Shown here: in pieces, positions 50,185 through 62,546 of the stretch
Layout of the letters: each line of letters starts with the position of its first letter
How positions within the stretch are numbered: the stretch's first letter is position 1
Notes under the pieces: generated by a model
What the model was told of the DNA's origin: nothing
The model's input: only the letters and a program-made list of their open reading frames with translations
The model's database searches: none
Assembly: GCF_000247815.1 (NCBI RefSeq)
Contig: NC_021671.1
Span: forward strand, 27,313,162 to 27,377,161
Length of the DNA stretch: 64,000 bases
Source of the DNA: Ficedula albicollis
Lineage: Eukaryota > Chordata > Aves > Passeriformes > Muscicapidae
Direction: 5' to 3'
Translations under genes and position numbers: made by a program

Positions 50185-51625
50185 AGTGATGCATAAAATG
50201 GAATCTATAATAATTTTAAACAATATTTTAATGGTCTTTCCTATATTTAAGACATAGCTTAACGCTAACTGAAAGAAACCACTAAAACATAGTCAAAGGC
50301 AACATTAACCAAAGAATTAGTACTTCAATTTTCTAAACATTTGACAATAAAGAGCCATCACAATTTAATATGTAGTTTCTTTTCACAGATACCATCTTCT
50401 TTTCCCGTTACAGTTGGACCAAAACTGACCTATCTGCTGCAAGTAATCATTTATTATATTTTGAAGCAGCTGATTACCAGCAAGTTCTTGGCAGCAATTC
50501 TGCCCAAAGAAGCCTCTGTAGCAATGATACCAGGTGTAGCTCTGTGCTAGGAGAACAGTGCAGAGTACGCATTGCGTGCCCTGAGAATCAGCTGTGTGCA
50601 CACCAATAGGGTGCTCAGGGGGTGGGGCTGCTCTGTCTCTGGACAGCGCAGGAGTTACCCCAGGGAGCTTCAGCAGCAGCACTCACCCTTCCCACAGGCT
50701 GAGCACTGCTCACATCCTGAACTGTTAACAGAGCTGAGGGCTCTGGACAGCCAACTTCCTTCACATTCAACAGCCCTGTGATATATTTGGACAATCTGCT
50801 GTGCGTATGATTCTGCTGCAATGTTCTGCTGTTCACGATGTGATCGTGACAAAACAAATTTAAATGGATAGTTACAATAATCCATTACCGTTTATTTTCA
50901 GAAATTTCAGCAAATGCATGGTTTTTTGCATAGACTTTTCATAACAAAACAGATTTGTAATCTTATGTTCCCCTGCAGGCAAAGACTTTCTGGCTGAAAA
51001 ACATCTCTGGCTTCTAATTGGAGAAGCAGGCAGAAAAGAGAGGAACATTTTCATTCCGTTTTGTAAAATTCTGTGTCCTAGTGTTATTCTTGAGATCTGC
51101 AAGGTACTTGGGGTTGGACATTCATCAACTTCTCTATCACAAGTTTTGTGTTCTCTCTCCTTAATCTCTACAATTGAGGTATGCTAATCTTTTACATACA
51201 TCAGTATATAAAATTGTGGATTGATTAATAATTTAATTTCTTGGAAATCAAAAAGCACAACAACAGTCTTTTGTCTTTCCCAGACCTTTCTTTTGACATG
51301 CATGCTAACCCATAGCATAAATGAGTCAGCATTCCACATCACTAGACATGTACTCCTTCTCATGAGAAGTTTCAGTTTTTGTGCTGAATAACACATTAGG
51401 TGCTTTGATAATAACATATTATCATAATAGGTGAAATGTTATTTTAAGGTCTGAAATTTTCATGTTTTGAAGAACCGCTGTGTGCATGCAGGAGAAAAAG
51501 CAAAAAAGCTGCCCAGTAAAAATACCATTGCAGTTAAAAGTTCAGGAAGGAATTATTTCTTCAGACTCTCCCTGTAAAAATAGGAATACATTTTTCTGGT
51601 TATGTATTACTCTATTATTTTAACT

Positions 51626-52172
51626 ATTTGTATATACTTGGTATGTGTCACTAATTGGAAAAGTAGGCAGAAATATGGACAAAGAATTGAAAGACCTTTA
51701 AGTAGAGGTCATGGACAGACTAGTTTTGATGACTCAGACACATGATGAGCAAGTTTATTTACTGCTAGGAAGAGCTTCTCATCTGATTCACATAGTCAAG
51801 AGCCGTCTTTATATAAAGTCCTTTCCATTTTTCTGGGAATGTACAATGCTGCCACAAAGACTCTAGGAGCCGTCTTTATATAAAGTCCTTTCCATTTTCC
51901 TGGGAATGTAGAATGCTGCCACAAAGACTCTAATTGTATATACTTGGTATGTTTCACTAATTGGAAAAGTAGGCAGAAATATGGACAAAGAATTGAAAGA
52001 CCTTTAAGTAGAGGTCATGGACAGACTAGTTTTGATGACTCAGACACATGATGAGCAAGTTTATTTACTGCTAGGAAGAGCTTCTCATCTGATTCACATA
52101 GTCAAGAGCCGTCTTTATATAAAGTCCTTTCCATTTTTCTGGGAATGTACAATGCTGCCACAAAGACTCTAG
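51626..52172. repeat. Nested duplication: 308-bp unit plus 67-bp sub-unit
   Basis: Sequence beginning ttgtatatacttggtatg at 51,626 recurs 308 bp later at 51,934. Inside it, a sub-unit starting agccgtctttatataaag occurs at 51,801, 51,868 and 52,107. The three sub-units differ by single bases (tttttct against tttccct-type changes). Confidence 0.92.
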
Positions 52173-54994
52173 CTACATACCACACAAGTTGATTTTAACA
52201 TTTTATGGCACTGGGATTCTACCTCATGTTGTTTCACAGTCTTCATTTAATCCTAAATCAACTCCATGTGCTTCAGCATGGTTTTAGCCCTTATGCAAAG
52301 CATGGATATGGGACTTTTTTAATTAAAATGCTGCTGTGATCTAATCCTACTGAAAGGAATACCTCTTAAGATAAACAAGTGTCCTGGAGTCTCCAGCTGC
52401 ATTCCTGTCCTTACAGATGTTTCTCCCCTGCAGCTTGGCTCTTGCTGCTCACTGACAGCCCTGATTAGGGGCTGGTAGAACAACACCACAGTTGCTCCAA
52501 GGACAGCAAAAATGCTTGCAAAACTAATTGTTAATTATATGCTTGCATTTGCTGGGAATTCTTTAGAAAGTAACCTTGGAACAAGACATCCAGTACTGTG
52601 AAAACAATACCACACAATGTCAACCACATATAAATATATTCTGGGATTCCTACAAACTGCTTAGCTGGTAAACTGCAGTCATGCTTTTGCCTTTTCAGAG
52701 CTACGACAAGATTGGGTGAAGTACCATTAGGTTTTAATCGAAAATTAAAAGTATCTGAGTAAATCAAGGCATTGCTATGGATAGGCTTTAACATGAAATG
52801 TTGTACAGGTATTTTTTTCCACCATCATGATGAAGGCTGATGGTACTAATGGGTTAGGCTATGAGAAGAAAAGGTTTAGAAGTCCTTTAGCCCATCCCTA
52901 TAAATCTATCTCTGACAGATACAAACAGACAATCTCTAACTTAAAGAATTAATAAAGCATGCTGTAAAAATGTGTGTGTATTTATAAATGCCTGTTTGCA
53001 TCTGCAAACTGAGTAAAGTCAAACGATAATTCAAACTGTCAAAAGAAGAATCTTTGCTTAAGTCTCATTTTGAAATACATCTGAAAACAGTCAGTACCAG
53101 TTAGGATTTTTTAACTGCCAGGGGTGACAGGTATCTATTATTGATGGAAAAGATGAGCTGTGGCAGAGCCATCTCTTCATATGGAAACACTGATCCACAT
53201 TCCATTCATTTAGGATGTGAATCACTCATACAAAATGAAAATGTCCTGCTCCAGCTTCTGCAAGTCTGAACCCAATAGAAAGATATTGCATTCAATTAAT
53301 TTTGAATATCTTCCCATGACTATTATGATAGGATTTTGAAAGAACGTATATCTATCCTGTATATTTTGTAAGACAACATATTAAACCCTCTTCTGAACTA
53401 TGTATTCCTTCCTGTCTTGGCCATGTGAGCACACACACCCACACTACTCTAGGGCAGTTACATTACTCAGAAATACTCACAACAAGCCTAGGAGTGAGAA
53501 TAACTGTATTTTATAATTAGAACCTAGAGGAAAATGCATCTTACACAGTTCATCTAATCTACCAGTGATTTTAGTCTTCTCTCTTAAAATGTAAACTAAG
53601 AACAATTCTTAAATTTGCAAGATTTTAGCATTGCAATTCATCAAGGCTAACTTAGCTTAATACCAGTACAATTCCACTTTCTGAATGACCTTATTTAACA
53701 TCATTGTAAATGTGGTGAAAGAAGTTGTCAACTCAGCATAGATTACTTGTAAGACAAGGTGGAAATTCCTCAAAGGACCAGGTTGTTCTTTTGCACTAGC
53801 GGAAAAATTCTGTCATGGCAGTCAATACCTGCAGGAATTTCCCCAGATTAAATACTTTATACCTTTTTCTGAATCAATAGCAATACTGCAAGCTCTCAAG
53901 ACAGGAGTCTGTGGAACCCCAGAGAGATTATATAAGAGCTCTATGTCTTCTTGTTGCTTGTCTACTTCTACCTAGAAACACAGTTAAAAGTATCTGCTGT
54001 CCACTATAGATATTTGCATAACTGCATGTCTTTAAAAACTCAGTGCAGAAAAGATATCAAAGGGGAAAAATATATCACATGGCAATTTTATGGACCACTG
54101 TCCACTCTGTACCAGGAATAAGGTAAAACACATTCTATTTTTCCTCTAAAATCTTATTCTAATTATAAAGGTTTAGCCAAATACAGATTAATTCAAGGAG
54201 ATAATTTGGACTTTAAAAACCTACATTTAATCACTTGTGCAAATCTTGTCCGGTTAGCCCATCATAGTAGCTTGAGATTCAGTTCTTTATCTAGGATCTA
54301 ATTGTCAATATAAGAGTAGCAAAGCATCATTGTTTCAAAAAAAGAAAATCCACATATTCATTATACAGGATTGTTTGATAATCTTACAATTCCATATCAG
54401 CAAACTGAATGCACATCACTGAATTTATTGAACTGAAGTGAAGGTGACCATAAGTGTTATTACGGTAACTCTTGCACCTAGAAGTTCTAACAAAGAGGAG
54501 AAAACCCATTCTGGCCCTGTTGCCATACAAAGTCAACATTTCTTGCACAGGGCTTCTGATCCTGAAAAGTGCTATTTGAGTGCTCAAATATGTTAATCAG
54601 ATTTATTCATGTACTGAACAGAGAAAATGTGTAAGAGGGGAAAAGAGACCCATATCATGTGAATATAAAATAATTAGCAAGATTAGTGGTGGCTGTCATT
54701 ACTAGCAGGTGCTAAATGGTTTCAAACAGAGCTATGTCTTGAACATTTAATTTAATTCCTCCTCCACATTGTAGTTATGATTTCCTATTCACCTTCACAC
54801 AAATGCATTGCAAAAGTCAATTGAGATGATTCTGTGATATGAGGTGTATAGAATGTACAGAACACATATGTTTTTATAACTGTAGCATGATTTGTGTTCC
54901 ACGTTAAATCAAGATTGCAATCACTTGCACTTAAAGCACATGTAGATATGGCATTCAGGTACATGGTGTAGTCATGAACTTGGCAATGCTGAGT

Positions 54995-55062
54995 TAATGG
55001 TTGAAATCTATGAACTTTTTAAAGCGTCTTTTCCAACCTAAAAGATTCTATGATCCTATGAC
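54995..55062 (+). mobile_element. CR1 3'-terminal fragment, sense
   Basis: A short segment with ttttccaacctaaaagattc followed by tatgatcctatgac, the CR1 end with its short terminal repeats. Confidence 0.7.
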
Positions 55063-57441
55063 TTGATTACAGCTAGTAGCATTCCAGAGTAGCACAGTCT
55101 TACCTCTAAGAGTTACAAGGAATTACAGAAATTTTCTTGGATTGTGCTACTCTTTAAGATTATTGAGTCTCAGTGCAAGGAAATAAAAGTTGCCCTGGGA
55201 TGTCATGAAGGTGCACTAACTCACAGCGTAAGTAGAATGCCCTAAATCAGGGAGAAACTTGAAGTGGTTTAAACCAACATTATTTATGTGACATACAAAT
55301 ATCTAGATCATAAACCTGTATAATTGTATGCAGCTCAAAACACACCATATATCTATATGGTACACAGGTAAACAAAATTTATATTAGGAAAAAGGCTAAA
55401 TTGGCAAATATCAGCTAAAACAGGCAACACATTTACATTTAGGATAATTTAAAATTCAAAATGAAAAAAATCTTAAAATACAGTTAAAGCAGAGCAAATA
55501 TTTGAAATTCTGTTCTATACAATATTCTCCTTTAAAGGCTTAAATGGATATTCATATGAATTAGAAGTAAAAATGAGTACTTAGTTAAAATGCACAGTCA
55601 AATTGTCCGTTGTCATTGCATTATTATATAAAATGAATTAGCAGGCTCCATTAGTTTCACCATTTTGGCATAGCTGTCATAATTCCTAGATTTTTTTAAC
55701 TGACACAGATGTCTATAGAATATTATTCATGCTAGGCAGCGTATGAGCTGCTGTGGACAGAATAAAAAACTTCAATAATTTTATTAAAGTAAATTTTTGC
55801 ATTAAAGTATTATTTTTGTATTAAAGTATTATTTTTGTTGCCTTTGCCATTGTGTTGTCTTTTCAATGAGTATGATAAGTTTTAAAAAATATATCCTAGA
55901 AAAGAAAAATTTTCTCGTGGATGAGGAATTCAATCTTTCAATCTTACTAAAAACAATATTCCAAATAACCATGTTTATTTGTCCTTAAAAACCCCACAAT
56001 TCTCTCAAATGTCAGCACATATTTGATAGTACAGGACTGATCTGACTTTATTGAACAATTGTATTTGATATTAGATACAAAACTGGTTGACATTACATAA
56101 CAATAGATGTGATTATTTCTTACTCTATTACACATAACATATTATACATTTTCAAATGTAATACTTTTCAAATATTAGGAAAATAACCTTATCCATCTGA
56201 AATATGGTTGGTTTTGGCCTTTATAATGGCCCAGATTACACATTCCTATAGCAACAACATAAATGTTCTGTATTAAAAAAAAATCCAGTTAATATAGAAT
56301 ATAAAATCAAGATGCCTTAGTCTAAGACTCCTTGGCAATTCCCTGTTATGCATATCATAGGGCTTCTATCACATGAAACTGATATCTAAATATCTATTGA
56401 CTTCTTAAGTAAGAAGAAAAATCAGTGCTGATGGCGTGGTTACTTTGAAAATGGTTTTAACCTATACTTACCCTGGAGGTTTATACCCGTTTGGGATTGA
56501 GCTTCTTCTGAAGTAATGCCAGGAATGCAAATATGATAGACTTTGTCTTCTAATATCAGCCAGGCAAACAACCCAGGGAATAACAGATTTTACGTATTCT
56601 ATAAATACGCCTGTTCCATAACTGAAGACAGGGAACTCCATGTTCCTAGTGCTAAGTGAAGACAGTATTTTCTCCTGTACCAAAATCTGTTAGACTTGAT
56701 TGTGAGAGCAGGGATGCATTTATGTAAAGGTGCAGGAGGAAAAAACAAGAATATTATGAGAAGTTTAAAAGCAATATTTTTCACTCTCAGTAATTATGGC
56801 ATCAATAACATTAATATCAACATTAATATCATTAAATGCATTGTGATCAAAGAATATTGGCCTAAAAGCTCTGACCAAGGTTACACTTGTTGCTCAGAGG
56901 AAGACCCTTAGCAATAGAGAGGGGAAGGTACCCAAGTTGCTGTGCAACACGGGGGAACACAGATTATATAAAATAACAGCCTATCTACACATTGCTGCAC
57001 ATTCTAAAGCTTTTTTTTTACATCTGCCTAACATGATATAACATATATAAGCTAAACTTTATAAAACACTTGTGTCGTCCTTGACTGCACTGAATTCACA
57101 CATTCCATTACAGACACCTTTCCACAGCCTCTTTCTGTCTACCTGTGCTAAAATCAGCATACAATATGTTGCCTGTTTTTCCTAGACTGAGCAGATTTAG
57201 CACCTTTCCTCAGAGGCACAAAGTACACTCTGTCTCTTCTTTTGGGACGTGTCAGTGCTCCTTAATAAAATGGTAGAATTCAAAATTAGTTCTGGTTCAA
57301 TGAAAACAGATATGAAGAGTTAACAGCCAGTTCAAATTTATTTCTATATCTATCTCATAGAAGTGTTTTAAATTAATATACTTCAGAAAAATAAAAAATA
57401 ATCATGAGACACTTCAAGATGGATTATTTAGGTGTAAAACA

Positions 57442-57877
57442 TTAGCCTAAGATTTGGCATGCCACAGTTTGTTTATATTCTGCCTCAAAGACTTCCTCTA
57501 TAACCTGTAATAATTCAGGTGGATAAATCTCAAAGGAGTTCAGTGCCTGACTCCCATGGGATCTGGTCTGAATCATACTGTTTATATCTGTACAATCCCA
57601 CAGGACAGAGGGTGGGATAGCAGCCAGAATATTTCCTGACAGAGTTTTGTTCCAGATCTGCCTCATTCAGTAGCTGGTCTGTGACCACCTTGATCAAAGG
57701 CTGAGGCTGCATGGACTCCAGAGACCTACAGACCCCAGCTGTCTGTGCCACATGTGGTGTAGAGCCACTGCATCTTCCACACCACTCACACACTCCTTGG
57801 CTGACATGTCCATTCTCCACCAGCCTCAGGGCACACCGAGAAGGGCTGCTGCTGAACACTGTCATGGATTCAGCCAT
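57442..57877 (-). pseudogene. Possible frameshifted protein-coding relic, unidentified
   Basis: Two overlapping minus-strand frames look protein-like. The upstream one, from a Met at 57,877, includes PLIKVVTDQLLNEADLEQNS. The downstream one includes ALNSFEIYPPELLQVIEEVF then EAEYKQTVACQ. They would join if a frame change falls near 57,560. There are no convincing splice sites and no family is recognised. A decayed retrocopy or exon relic is the inference; a chance ORF pair is the alternative. Confidence 0.3.
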
Positions 57878-58475
57878 GCAGAGGAATCAGCAAATCCAGC
57901 TGCACTTGGGGTTATGTAGCACTTGGGGGTCCCCCAGTAGGAGTCTACAGTGCAAATGTCTGCATGTGTCCAGGTGTCTACAGGGAAACACATCTGAAAG
58001 TCTCCCTGAGCTCCCTGCCTGCAATGGTTAGGTCTTCATTGACGATAGCAGGAGTTCACTTTGCTTGAGTGAAAATTCTTACAGTGCAGACACTGAAACT
58101 AAGTCAGATTGCACTCCTAGATTTCATGCCACGGCGTACATTTGCATTTGGAAAATCTGAACTAAAATCAAGACAAAAAACAACGCACAAAATGCACTAC
58201 AGGTGCGTGTTCTCAGTTCCCTTTTAAAGTGAGGAGAAAACTACTTTCGCCTCACAGTGCTGTTTTATGACAAGAAAGAAAATAAATTACAGACAATGGT
58301 ACAAAGAAAAGGATGTACTATTAAACTTTCTTCTTATAGATAGAAGGGACAAATATTTTAGGAAGGTGTTGAAATTTCTAGTATTAGTCCTTACACATTA
58401 TGTAAAAATTTATATAATGTGGATTTGGATGAAAACTTTATCTATTTTTCCAGTAAAAGCCTATTTTTAGTCATA

Positions 58476-58855
58476 ATCACAGAATAACAGAGTTGCAGAA
58501 TCACAGGTTAGAAGGGACCACAGGGGGTCATCTGGTCCAACCTCCCTGCTCAAGCAGGATCATCCCAGAACACATTGCACAGGATTGCATCCAGACAGTT
58601 CTTGAATATTTCCAGTGAGGGAGATTCCACACCCTCTCTGGGAAACTTGTTCCAGTGCATGGTCACTGCACAGTAAAGGAGTTCTTTCTCATGTTCAGGG
58701 GGAGCTTCCTGTGCCTCAGTTTCTGTCTGTTGCCTCTTGTCCCATTGCTTGGCAGAAGAGCAGAGCCTGGCTCCATCCTCTTGACACCCTCCCTTCAGAC
58801 ACTGACAGAGATTGACACAGTCCCCTCTCAGTCACATCTTCTCAAGGCTGGACAG
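58476..58855 (-). mobile_element. CR1 3' end, antisense
   Basis: The sequence tcacagaataacagagttgc, then ggtcatctggtccaacctcc, ctcagtttctgtctgttgcc and cctcccttcagacactgac. It is the same subfamily as the 40-41 kb copies. Confidence 0.95.
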
Positions 58856-59269
58856 TTCTGATGCTCTTGTTGGCACTGCTAGGAGAGAAAAAGCTGAGCA
58901 GTCTAGCCAATTTCAATGCATTCTTGATGGTATTTTTAGTATGATATCATGTGTTAATGCTAGTTAAACCTTTAATTATGTCCTTTAGCCCATTTGCTTG
59001 TAACAAGATACTGAAAAGAAAACACTTTTTTGTCTGTTGCTTTCTTGCCTAACACCCACTGGAAGACACTGAGATTTAGCATTGAAGGTTCTAGGATTTA
59101 TTGTTTTAAGGTCTTACCCCTGTTAGAAATCTAGTGCTGTTTCACTCCTAAAACTGTTCTACTTGTAAATCCAAAATACAAGAGTATGATACAAGTTTTT
59201 TGCTCAAGAAAATGTTTATTAAAAGACTGAAAATCTAGTTAGTTTAGAGGAAACAGTAAGCAAAATATA

Positions 59270-59390
59270 CCTATTCTGAGCTCCATATCACTTGAGGAGG
59301 CGGTTAAAAAATTGAATATTCTATTATCCTATTCTGAGCTCCATATCACTTGAGGAGGCAGTTAAAAAACTGAATATTCTATTACATAGA
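59270..59390. repeat. 68-bp tandem duplication
   Basis: Units start at 59,270 and 59,338 (cctattctgagctcc) and differ at few bases (gcggttaaaaaatt against gcagttaaaaaact). Confidence 0.9.
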
Positions 59391-59488
59391 AATATTTATC
59401 TTGCTTCCCTGGGTCTTTCTCTTGATGGCCTATGAATTTTAGAAAACAGTCTTTAAGGGAACTTTCAGACTTAGTATTCAGATTCCCT

Positions 59489-59788
59489 AGGATTTCTAGT
59501 ATCAACCAAAGGAAAAAGCCTATGGCCTATAATATTCAAAGGCCCTTTTATCCCAGTCCTTTATACTGTGAATAATTTTGAAGATGAATTGTAAGAGAGA
59601 GACCTCATAACCCTATCAAAGATGTCAGTCAGAGATTCTCAGGATTTCTAGTATCAACCAAAGGAAAAAGCCTATGGCCTATAATATTCAAAGGCCCTTT
59701 TATCCCAGTCCTTTATACCCTGAATAATTTTAAAGATGAATTGTAAGAGACCTCATAACCCTATCAAAGATGTCAATCAGAGATTCTT
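59489..59788. repeat. 152-bp tandem duplication
   Basis: Units start at 59,489 and 59,641 (aggatttctagtatc). Unit 2 lacks a short gaga repeat and differs at a few bases. Confidence 0.92.
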
Positions 59789-60952
59789 CAGAATTTCACT
59801 AATGCAATGTTGACCAAGAGATATCATTTGGGTGAGGAAAAATTGTCTGGATATTTTTTTATCACTGTGTCTTTTGCAGTTTTGCCCATGTCTCTACTTA
59901 GGGTCCTTTCTGCCCTTCTCTAAGCTCTTGACAAATTCCCCAATTTCCCTTTGACAAATTCAAAGGTTTTAGGGGTCCCTTTGATCTTGCCAGCACCTGG
60001 CTGAGCATAAAAGAGTGAATGATTTGGATCCTAATTTGCATGTCAGCTATTCTGACTTAACAAATCAGGTAGTATCAAGCTCACTCTGCCTTTGAAGCAA
60101 CAGTGTTTGATTTTCTTTCACAGTTTAACTGCATATGAACTGACTGATTAAACTTAGCCACAGAAGGGCAATGGCTGGGATATAAATGTATTAGACCTCT
60201 TCTCGTTTGTGGAGTGTCTGGTGTTACTGTTTTTTAAAGATTGGCTTTAAAAATTTCTTCAAGTGGGGCCTTACTTGAATTAGTGTGCAGAGGTGTGTCT
60301 GGTTTCCTTCTGTGTTATGGTGGAACTTTGCAGGAAATGGCAGGTCCTGCTTGTTCAGGCAAGCATTTACAGAATTACTCCTTCTGAATTGGGAACAGAT
60401 AAATAAGGGAAGAAATAAGGGAACAGATTAAAAAAAAGGAGAGATTCTGGCTCTCACAAGTACTAGGTTAATTACAACTCTGACCCCTCCTGAGTACCTG
60501 CAGCCTTCACTGGCTGCAGTCCATGATTTTCCCTCTCTCTGTCTAGGCTTCAGGCTGTTCCCATGCTCAGTCTCAGTGACTTCAGCCTCTCTATACAAAT
60601 CTCATTCCTCCAGATCCCTTTTCTTTGGATGATAACACAGCAGTGCACATCACCTTCAGCATTCATAAGTAAGAGAGCATGATGGGCAAGGAAGTATGTA
60701 AGACAGAATTTAAACCAGTGGAGACTTTGCACAGGTCATAGGTATTTTCCCATGTGGGGATCCTTCTGGTCTACATATTTTCTACCTCTTTCAGACCCTC
60801 CTCCTGCTCTGTCTGGGTAACATAATCAGCTTTCTTAGCACATAAACCAATTACCTCCCTATCAATGGAAACCAACAAGGCACTGGAAGAACATTAACCC
60901 ACAATGAGGTAAGTAATTGCATTAGTAGTTTTCTTGGTTTTATTTATTTAAA

Positions 60953-61110
60953 CTGGGCATATTTAGTTATGGTAAAGAATACTTAGTAAATTGTTACTTG
61001 TTTAGGCCAAACTGCAAAGAGACATACAAATTCTGGGCATATTTAGTTATGGTAAAGAATACTTGGTAAATTGTTACTTGTTTAGGCCAAACTACAAAGA
61101 GACATACAAA
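60953..61110. repeat. 80-bp tandem duplication
   Basis: Units start at 60,953 and 61,033 (ctgggcatatttagttatgg). They differ at two or so positions (cttagtaa against cttggtaa; actgcaaa against actacaaa). Confidence 0.92.
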
Positions 61111-61529
61111 TCTCATGAAGTTCCAGGCAGGGATTGTTACCTTGACTTTCTTGAAGAGTTTCTGTCCTGTGTGACATCAACAGAAAACTGGTAAACATAA
61201 AATCACGCCCAACTGAGAGAGGAATTATGTTGAAAAGTCACAAAAATTTAAATTACAGCAAAAAAAAAAATAATGAAAAAACAAAGGAAAACCTCAGTAG
61301 TATACAGAACAGTGAAGATACCCTCATTTTGCTGATACTACAAACATATTTTAAAATTGCTTTCATGAAACTGTAGTTTGGGTGAACAGGCAGAAATTTC
61401 TGAACTGAATTCAATGATCTAATTTTAGTCAAGTGTATCTGAAACTATGTACATGGAGCACAACCACATCTGGACTTGTGGACTCAACATGAAACACTAC
61501 AAAATGTTACCTTGAAGAAAACAGTCCTC

Positions 61530-62330
61530 TAATAATCACAGAGTCACAAAGTTATTTAGGTTGGAAAATACCTTTAAGATCATTGAGTCCAACCATTAAC
61601 CCAGCACTGCCAACTTCACCACTAAGCCGTGTCCCAAGTGCCACATCTACACATTTTTTGAACACCCTGGGCAGCCTGACAATGCTTGACAACCCTTTCA
61701 GTCACGGAATTTTTTCTAATATGCAACCTAAACCTCCCCTGGTGCAACTTGAGGGAATTATTTTGAACACCCTGGGCAGCCTGACAATGCTTGACAACCC
61801 TTTCAGTCAAGGAATTTTTTCTAATATGCAACCCAAACCTCCCCTGGTGCAACTTGAGGGTATTTCCTCTTGTCCTGTCGCTGGTTTCGTTGGAGGAGAG
61901 GGTGACCCCTACCTGGGTGCAGCCTCCTTTCAGGTGGTTTTAGAGTGGTAAGGTCCTCCCTGAGCCTCCTCCTCCAGGCAAAACAACCCCAGCTCCCTCA
62001 GCCACTCCTCATAGGACTTGTGCTCCAGACCCTTCCCCAGCTCCACTGCCCTTCTCTGGACACTCTCCAGCCCCTCAGTGTCTTTCTTGCAGTGAAGGGC
62101 CCAGAACTGAATACAGGATTTGAGGAGTGGCCTCATCAGTGCTGAGTACAGGGGAACAATCCCTGGTCCTGCTGGCCACACTATTGCTGATACAGGCCAG
62201 GTTGCCATTGGCCTTCTTGGCCACCTGGGCACTGCTGGCTCATGTTCAGACACTGTCAGCCAGCACCCCCAGGTCCCTTTCCACTGGGCAGCTTTCCAGC
62301 CATGACCTTTCTGCACTGGCAACACCATGC
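61530..62330 (-). mobile_element. CR1 LINE 3' end, about 0.8 kb, antisense
   Basis: It begins taatcacagagtcacaaag, then taggttggaaaataccttta. It runs through cagccactcctcataggac, cccagaactgaatacagg and gctggctcatgttcagacac. It contains a 105-bp internal tandem duplication at 61,657-61,862. Confidence 0.95.
61657..61862. repeat. 105-bp tandem duplication inside a CR1 element
   Basis: The stretch aacaccctgggcagcctg at 61,661 recurs at 61,766, through the CR1 3' region. There are few differences (tcacgg against tcaagg; acctaaa against acccaaa). Confidence 0.9.
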
Positions 62331-62353
62331 AGGATTAATAAAATTCCATCAGT

Positions 62354-62546
62354 ATTCCTAGAATATTATCATAAAGCTGACTCTTTCTTTTTTTTTATTG
62401 TCCCAAATATATATAGAATCATTTTGGCCTCTTCCTTTCATATGAGAAAATTCCTAGAATATTATCATAAAGCTGACTCTTCCATTTTTTTATTGTCCCA
62501 AATATATATAGATTCATTTTGGCCTCTTCCTTTCATATGAGAATCT
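62354..62546. repeat. 96-bp tandem duplication
   Basis: Units start at 62,354 and 62,450 (attcctagaatattatc). They differ by a short T-run length change and single bases. Confidence 0.9.

Noticed and set aside
61583..62540. Overlapping ORFs of 120-137 residues
   Set aside because: Antisense CR1 and an adjoining tandem duplication; no independent coding support.
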